A DNA stretch of 64,000 nt from BJGO01 sp039810885 (GTDB taxonomy: Bacteria > Bacteroidota > Bacteroidia > Chitinophagales > UBA10324): positions 1 to 64,000 of the forward strand of contig JBDHXV010000003.1 in assembly GCA_039810885.1 (NCBI GenBank), in the 5' to 3' direction. The position numbers were made by a program, and so were the translations under genes. Positions 59,225 to 64,000 of the stretch are shown here, in pieces (within the stretch, counting starts at the first letter, position 1; the number at the start of each line of letters is the position of its first letter). Under the pieces are notes generated by a model, which worked only from the letters and a program-made list of their open reading frames with translations, had not been told where the DNA came from and ran no database searches.

Positions 59225-60566
59225 AGCGCTGCTTTTTTTCCTTATAGGATTGAGCTTGCAGGCAAGTTCACAGGAAATCGTAGATAAAGTAGTTGCTGTT
59301 GTTGATGATAAAATTATCTTGTACAGCGATGTGGAATCTCAATATGGGCAGTACATTCAAGAAGGAGAAAAGCCCACACCTAATATGCGCTGTGAAATTC
59401 TAGAACAACTGATCACCCAAAAACTATTAGTGGCACAAGCAATTCTGGATAGCATACTCGTTAGCGACGATGAAGTGGAAAGCGAACTGAATCGCCGAGT
59501 GAAATATTTTTCGCAGATGGCCGGCGGACAAGAAAATCTAGAGAAGTACTACGGCAAATCCATAATTCAAATTAAAGAAGAATTTCGGGAAGACATTAAA
59601 CAACAATTGTTGTCGCAACGCATGCAACAACATATCATCGATGATGTGCGCATAACTCCCGCAGACGTAAAAAACTTTTTTAACAAAATACCTAAAGACA
59701 GCCTTCCTTACTATAACTCAGAAGTAGAAATTGGAGAGATTGTAGTGTACGTAAAAACCACAGATATTTCTAAACAATACAGCCGCCAGAAGATTGAAGA
59801 TTTAAGACAGCGCATTTTAAAAGGAGAAAAGTTTTCGGCTCTAGCTGAGTTATATTCGGAAGATCCGGGATCGGCACAGCAAGGTGGTGAACTGGGCTTT
59901 ACAAATCGAGGAGATTTAGATCCTACGTTTGAGGCGGCAGCTTATGCACTAAAAAAGCCGGGAGATATCAGCCCTGTTATTGAATCGCATTTTGGATATC
60001 ATATTATTCAACTTATTGAACGAAGAGGGGAGCGTATTAATGTGCGACACATTTTGATCATACCTAAAACTACTTCTTATGATATAGCCCGGGCACGCAA
60101 CCTCACAGATAGCTTATATGATATCCTTTCGAAAAAACCGGAAATGTTTTCTGAGTTGGCGCAGAAATTTGATGAAGATGAAAACTCAAAGCAAACCGGA
60201 GGAATAAAAATTAATACGAACACGAGCAACACCTATTTCGACGTAAGTCAATTAGGTCAATTTGATCAGCAATTGGCTTTAGTCGTGCAGGGAATGGATC
60301 CGGGAGCAATTTCAGAACCATATATGTTTAAGACCCAATCGGGCAAAACAGGCTATCGCATTGTGTATTTAAAGTCAAAAACGAAACCTCATCAAGCAAA
60401 CATGAAAGATGATTATGATAAGTTGCAGGCCATTGCTTTGCAAAGCAAGCAAGCTAAAGTGTTTGATGATTGGCTGCATAACAGAATGAATAAAACCTAT
60501 ATCAAAATTAACGCCCCATTCACTGATTGTGATAACCTGAAAAAATGGATTAAGAACAATGACTAA
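59214..60566 (+). CDS. Peptidylprolyl isomerase SurA-like
   Basis: A 450-residue protein; start ATG 59214 gives a signal peptide to about SSQ (residue 19). The SurA N-domain opens EIVDKVVAVVDDKIILYSDVESQ, and a parvulin domain spans GGELGFTNRGDLDPTFEAAAYALKKPGDISPVIESHFGYHIIQLIERR. A second, weaker parvulin region begins INVRHILIIPKTTSYD. It is typical of the outer-membrane chaperone SurA. It overlaps the preceding gene by 11 bases and the next by 8. Confidence 0.92.
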   Translation: MKIKALLFFLIGLSLQASSQEIVDKVVAVVDDKIILYSDVESQYGQYIQEGEKPTPNMRCEILEQLITQKLLVAQAILDSILVSDDEVESELNRRVKYFSQMAGGQENLEKYYGKSIIQIKEEFREDIKQQLLSQRMQQHIIDDVRITPADVKNFFNKIPKDSLPYYNSEVEIGEIVVYVKTTDISKQYSRQKIEDLRQRILKGEKFSALAELYSEDPGSAQQGGELGFTNRGDLDPTFEAAAYALKKPGDISPVIESHFGYHIIQLIERRGERINVRHILIIPKTTSYDIARARNLTDSLYDILSKKPEMFSELAQKFDEDENSKQTGGIKINTNTSNTYFDVSQLGQFDQQLALVVQGMDPGAISEPYMFKTQSGKTGYRIVYLKSKTKPHQANMKDDYDKLQAIALQSKQAKVFDDWLHNRMNKTYIKINAPFTDCDNLKKWIKNND

Positions 60567-61524
60567 TTATACTTCGGATGTAGAAGCTGTAGATGCATTG
60601 GCAGCCTCATATAAAAAACTAACTGCAGAAATTCATAAACAAATTGTCGGACAGGAAGAAGTCATAAAGCATGTGCTGATGTCGGTTTTTAGCGATGGCC
60701 ATACCTTAATGGTCGGCGTGCCCGGCTTAGCCAAAACACTATTGATTAAAACCATTGCCGATACCCTGGACCTATCCTTCAAACGTATTCAGTTCACGCC
60801 CGACTTAATGCCTTCGGATATTACAGGCTCGGAAATCTTAACAGAAAACAGAACGTTCCAATTTAATCGCGGACCATTGTTTGCTAACATCGTTTTGGCA
60901 GATGAGATTAACCGAACACCGCCAAAGACACAAGCAGCATTGCTCGAAAGCATGCAGGAGCGGTCGGTTACCATAGCAGGAACTCTTCATAAACTCCCCC
61001 TGCCTTTTTTTGTGTTGGCAACACAAAATCCAATAGAACAGGAAGGAACTTATCCTTTGCCCGAAGCACAGTTAGACCGATTTATGTTTAACATTATTCT
61101 CGACTATTTAAGCAAAGAGGATGAAATTGCTATGGTGAAGCTAACCACCGGAAATGAAAAAGTACATCTCAATAAGATATTAGGCTCAAATGAGATTACA
61201 TACTTCCAACAATTGGTACGAAAAATTCCTGTTACGGATCACGTATTCGACTATGCGGTATCCTTAGTTCATAAAACCAGACCCAATACGGCTGCCGCTT
61301 CCGAAAAGGTAAACCAATATATCTCCTGGGGAGCAGGACCCCGTGCATCACAGTACCTTATTTTGGGAGCTAAATGTCATGCCGCAATTAATGGGAAATA
61401 TGCTCCGGATATTGAAGATGTGAAAGCCGTCTTGCTGCCGGTTTTACGCCATCGAGTGGTATTAAACTATAAAGCGGAAGCCGATGGTTTCAAAGTTGAT
61501 GATGTCTTGAACACGTTAGTTTAA
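60559..61524 (+). CDS. MoxR family AAA+ ATPase
   Basis: A 321-residue ATPase. Walker A GVPGLAKTLLIKTIA, Walker B FANIVLADEINRTPPKTQAALLESMQE, and the sensor block ATQNPIEQEGTYPLPEAQLDRFMF are intact. MoxR proteins act as chaperones often paired with a VWA-domain protein and a DUF58 protein; neither follows here. Its 8-base overlap with the SurA-like gene suggests a shared transcript, perhaps for envelope protein maturation. Confidence 0.92.
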   Translation: MTNYTSDVEAVDALAASYKKLTAEIHKQIVGQEEVIKHVLMSVFSDGHTLMVGVPGLAKTLLIKTIADTLDLSFKRIQFTPDLMPSDITGSEILTENRTFQFNRGPLFANIVLADEINRTPPKTQAALLESMQERSVTIAGTLHKLPLPFFVLATQNPIEQEGTYPLPEAQLDRFMFNIILDYLSKEDEIAMVKLTTGNEKVHLNKILGSNEITYFQQLVRKIPVTDHVFDYAVSLVHKTRPNTAAASEKVNQYISWGAGPRASQYLILGAKCHAAINGKYAPDIEDVKAVLLPVLRHRVVLNYKAEADGFKVDDVLNTLV

Positions 61525-62210
61525 GAGGCGCTAAATAGTATAAGCCGGGACACGTGTTGCTTTCGTTTCTTGCGAACTGAACCCATCACAACTAAGCGCT
61601 AACCGGCATACAACGCACAACAATAGATAGGTACAATAGGTAAGCTTTTTCTGCCTAAGACCAAGTTATGGGGTATAGGAGTAAAATAAGAAACAAAAAC
61701 ATTTGCTCTATAATGAAGAGAAATCAACAGAGCGCTCCAACAAGGTTAACGACTGCGTTTTTTCAAGCTACCATTTAAGAAAGACTTAAAAAATCTGAAA
61801 ACAGATTGATTCATGTATCGCACACTTCATAAGTCATTTGCGACAAAGAAATAGATACCAACTCGCGCATCACATTATCTTCAACACCTCGCTTACAAAA
61901 ACAATAATTATATATCACATGAAACCATAGCCATTATATCGATGTTAGCTTTCGTAATGATATGAAAGGCTGTAATCTAGTTGTACTGACCTCCTTTGTC
62001 AGAGCCGCAGGGAATGTATTAAGGAAAACAATTTATAAAGCACACTAAAAATAAAAGAAGAATATCTCGAAAACATTATGCCAAATGCCTTATAGTTTCA
62101 ACAACACTCATAAATGCTCGAAGTACTCAAAAAAAGAAATCAGAAAATGAGTGTTGTTGCAATTAAATTACACGCATTTTTACAACTCCATTTTGATTAT
62201 AGATAGCAAT
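61525..62210. other. Gap upstream of pyruvate kinase
   Basis: About 690 bases with no convincing gene, tRNA or repeat element. It contains a 13-base inverted repeat (listed separately) and only very short frames. The base composition is AT-rich. It may hold a regulatory leader for pyruvate kinase. Confidence 0.45.
62099..62159. repeat. Perfect 13-base inverted repeat upstream of pyk
   Basis: CAACAACACTCAT (62099-62111) and ATGAGTGTTGTTG (62147-62159) are exact reverse complements separated by 35 bases, 52 bases before the pyk ATG. No T-run follows, so it is not a standard terminator; it could be an operator, RNA stem, or remnant of a small element. Confidence 0.6.
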
Positions 62211-63641
62211 ATGAAAAAACGATTCACAAGAACTAAAGTAGTTGCAACAGTTGGCCCGTCTTCCTCCTCTCCTGAGTTGTTGAAACAACTTATTCTTGCA
62301 GGGGTGGATACGTTTCGCTTAAACTTTTCTCACGGAACACACGAATCCCATCTACAGGTGATTACCGACATTAAAAAGTTAAATGCCGAGCTAAATACCC
62401 ACGTGGGCATTTTAGCCGATTTACAAGGCCCTAAAATCAGAATCGGAGATGTTGAAAACGGAGCAATTACTTTAATACCTGAAAAAGAAATTGATATTAC
62501 GGTGAAACCTTCGTTATGCACCACACATAGCTTATTTGTAAACTACGCCCCATTTGCCAAAGAAGTAAAACCCGATGATTTGGTCTTGTTGGATGATGGA
62601 AACTTTATTTTAAAAGTTCTAAAGTCTAATTTGAAAGATAAGGTTAGAGCAAAGATTATTTACGGAGGCATCCTTACCCCCAGAAAAGGAGTGAATCTTC
62701 CCGATTCTGAAATATCTCTTCCTTCATTAACAAAAAAAGACTTAGATGATTTGAAGTTTATTTTGAAACAAGATGTCAATTGGATTGCGCTCTCTTTTGT
62801 GCGCAAAGCACAGGATATTATCGATTTAAAGAAAAGGATAAAAAGAGCAGGGCAAGACGCGAAAGTAATTGCGAAGATTGAAAAGCCTCAAGCAGTAAGA
62901 AACTTAGATGCTATCTTAGAAGTAACGGATGCGGTCATGATCGCACGCGGCGATTTAGGTGTTGAAGTGCCTATGCGAGATATGACCATTATTCAAAAAC
63001 GAATCGTTACAGCATGCATCAATAAAGCAAAGCCGGTCATCATTGCCACTCAAATGATGCAAAGCATGATTGATTCCCCTATGCCCACTCGAGCAGAAAT
63101 TAACGATGTAGCCAACGGAATCTTTGACGGTGCCGATGCATTAATGTTAAGCGCAGAGACGGCTTCGGGAAAATATCCCGTTAAAGTTATTCAGGTCATG
63201 AAAGACATAGCAGAGCGAATTGAAAAAGAAGAGACGATCTATAACAAGAAGCTCGTTCCCTTAGTTACTTCAAAGAATAAACTTTCGGAAGCTATATGTT
63301 ACAATGCGTGTAAAATCGCCGACGACATTAATGCGCAAGGCATTATTTCCTTATCACGTTCCGGCTACACTGCATTTCTCATTGCCAGTTACAGGCCTAA
63401 GTCCGAATTAATGGTGTATATGGACAACAAAAAAAATCTAAACACTTTAAATCTTGTATGGGGAGTACGCACTTTCTATTATGATAAGAATAAGAATGTA
63501 GAAGACACTATAGATGATTTAAAATCAGATTTAAAGACACAAGGCTATTTGAAAAAGAACGATATCGTGGTGAATACAGCCAGCATGCCTTTGCACTGGA
63601 AGGGCAGTACTAATATGCTGAAAGTAGGAACTATTGAATAA
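62211..63641 (+). CDS. pyk: Pyruvate kinase
   Basis: A 476-residue glycolytic enzyme. Substrate and cofactor motifs are TKVVATVGPSSSSPELL, FRLNFSHGTHESH, ADLQGPKIRIG, AKIEKPQAVRNLD, MIARGDLGVEVP and IIATQMMQSMIDSPMPTRAE. Its C-terminal domain lacks an extra PEP-utiliser domain. The start ATG 62211 is chosen over GTG 62151 because MKKRFTRTKVVATVG is the expected beginning. Upstream sits a long noncoding stretch with an inverted repeat. Confidence 0.95.
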   Translation: MKKRFTRTKVVATVGPSSSSPELLKQLILAGVDTFRLNFSHGTHESHLQVITDIKKLNAELNTHVGILADLQGPKIRIGDVENGAITLIPEKEIDITVKPSLCTTHSLFVNYAPFAKEVKPDDLVLLDDGNFILKVLKSNLKDKVRAKIIYGGILTPRKGVNLPDSEISLPSLTKKDLDDLKFILKQDVNWIALSFVRKAQDIIDLKKRIKRAGQDAKVIAKIEKPQAVRNLDAILEVTDAVMIARGDLGVEVPMRDMTIIQKRIVTACINKAKPVIIATQMMQSMIDSPMPTRAEINDVANGIFDGADALMLSAETASGKYPVKVIQVMKDIAERIEKEETIYNKKLVPLVTSKNKLSEAICYNACKIADDINAQGIISLSRSGYTAFLIASYRPKSELMVYMDNKKNLNTLNLVWGVRTFYYDKNKNVEDTIDDLKSDLKTQGYLKKNDIVVNTASMPLHWKGSTNMLKVGTIE

Positions 63642-63656
63642 TAAGAAAGTACAAAA

Positions 63657-64000
63657 ATGATTCTATCCGTTATTCGCCGAGCCCAGTTTAATGCAGCACA
63701 TCGATTGTATCGCCCCGATTGGAGTAATGAAGAAAATAATGCCATATTCGGGTTGTGCAACAATCCCCATTTTCATGGACACAACTATCAGCTTGAGGTA
63801 AAAGTAACCGGCCCCGTAAATCCTGATACAGGATATGTCATCGATTTAAAGGATCTCAAGCATTATATCAAAGAAGAAGTTATGATTCCATTTGACCACA
63901 AAAATCTAAATCTTGACACTGTGGAATTTAAAAACTTAATCCCTACTGCAGAATATATTGCTGCCGTGATATGGAAAAAACTCCGTACTCGCATTGACTC
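63657..64000 (+). CDS. 6-pyruvoyltetrahydropterin synthase family protein, 3'-partial
   Basis: The frame opens at ATG 63657, 15 bases after pyk, and runs off the window with 114 whole codons. The zinc-site histidines are His15 (FNAAHR) and His40/His42 (HFHGHNY); the catalytic cysteine is Cys34, five residues before HGH, and FDHKNLN (Asp80, His81) follows. The CxxxxxHGH spacing is that of PTPS enzymes, rather than the CxxxHGH of QueD. It would make 6-pyruvoyl- or 6-carboxy-tetrahydropterin. The gene's C-terminal part lies outside the window. A pterin carbinolamine dehydratase is at 9996. Confidence 0.85.
   Translation, partial: MILSVIRRAQFNAAHRLYRPDWSNEENNAIFGLCNNPHFHGHNYQLEVKVTGPVNPDTGYVIDLKDLKHYIKEEVMIPFDHKNLNLDTVEFKNLIPTAEYIAAVIWKKLRTRID

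Overview
The window is ordinary chromosomal DNA of a member of the Bacteroidota (FCB group). The lines of evidence are a GldH gliding lipoprotein behind holB and a RicT/PSP1 gene, proteins ending in type IX secretion (T9SS) type A sorting domains, SprB repeats, IPExxxVDY and DUF4293 family proteins, a short-form methylmalonyl-CoA mutase, a fused-subunit KorA with KorB, and several promoters of the Bacteroidota form TTG-N18-21-TAnnTTTG. Genes are dense, overlaps are short, and many starts are GTG or TTG. I see no insertion sequence, prophage, CRISPR array or rRNA operon. The genus cannot be named from this window.

Layout. 1-4.8 kb: a partial extended SDR reductase, a LolC/E-type permease, rbfA, a cysteine desulfurase, then methylmalonyl-CoA epimerase and a HAD phosphatase. 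4.9-7.1 kb: a Cys-rich secreted protein, a polytopic membrane protein with a HAHSH motif, and tRNA-Phe. 7.2-9.5 kb: acpP-fabF-rnc. 9.5-13.4 kb: an IPExxxVDY protein, pterin carbinolamine dehydratase, thiL and a YifB/ComM ATPase. 13.5-21.9 kb: a T9SS cargo protein, a DUF4293 protein, a UvrD-type helicase-nuclease, a MazG-like protein, a two-part glycosyltransferase and recR. 22-26.9 kb: a shortened S10 ribosomal protein operon (rpsJ to rplP) closed by a terminator. 27-31.5 kb: a four-gene cell-envelope O-acylation cluster (glucosaminidase-like, two SGNH proteins, MBOAT). 31.7-34.6 kb: korAB. 35-41.7 kb: two GH3-family acyl-amide synthetase-like genes, one overlapping a LysE exporter, with a beta-CASP nuclease and a TlpA-like thioredoxin between them. 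41.7-44.7 kb: a self-cleaving-chaperone tail-fibre-like protein and a T9SS cargo protein. 44.9-48.6 kb: a conserved membrane protein, methylmalonyl-CoA mutase and a 5'-nucleotidase split over two genes. 48.7-54.7 kb: dnaA, tRNA-Ser, tRNA-Pro, an acetyltransferase, a YiiX-like hydrolase, holB-ricT-gldH. 54.8-61.5 kb: rlmD, then three genes of the SurA/parvulin type and a MoxR ATPase. 62.2-64 kb: pyruvate kinase and a partial 6-pyruvoyltetrahydropterin synthase-like gene.

Most genes are housekeeping. The parts most worth a second look are the break in the S10 operon after rplP, the MBOAT/SGNH/glucosaminidase operon, the GH3-LysE pair with a nearby GH3 paralog, the glycosyltransferase fused to what looks like a degenerate phosphoglycosyl-transferase module, and the Cys-rich secreted protein beside the HAHSH membrane protein. 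Functional statements rest on motif recognition by eye, not on database searches.
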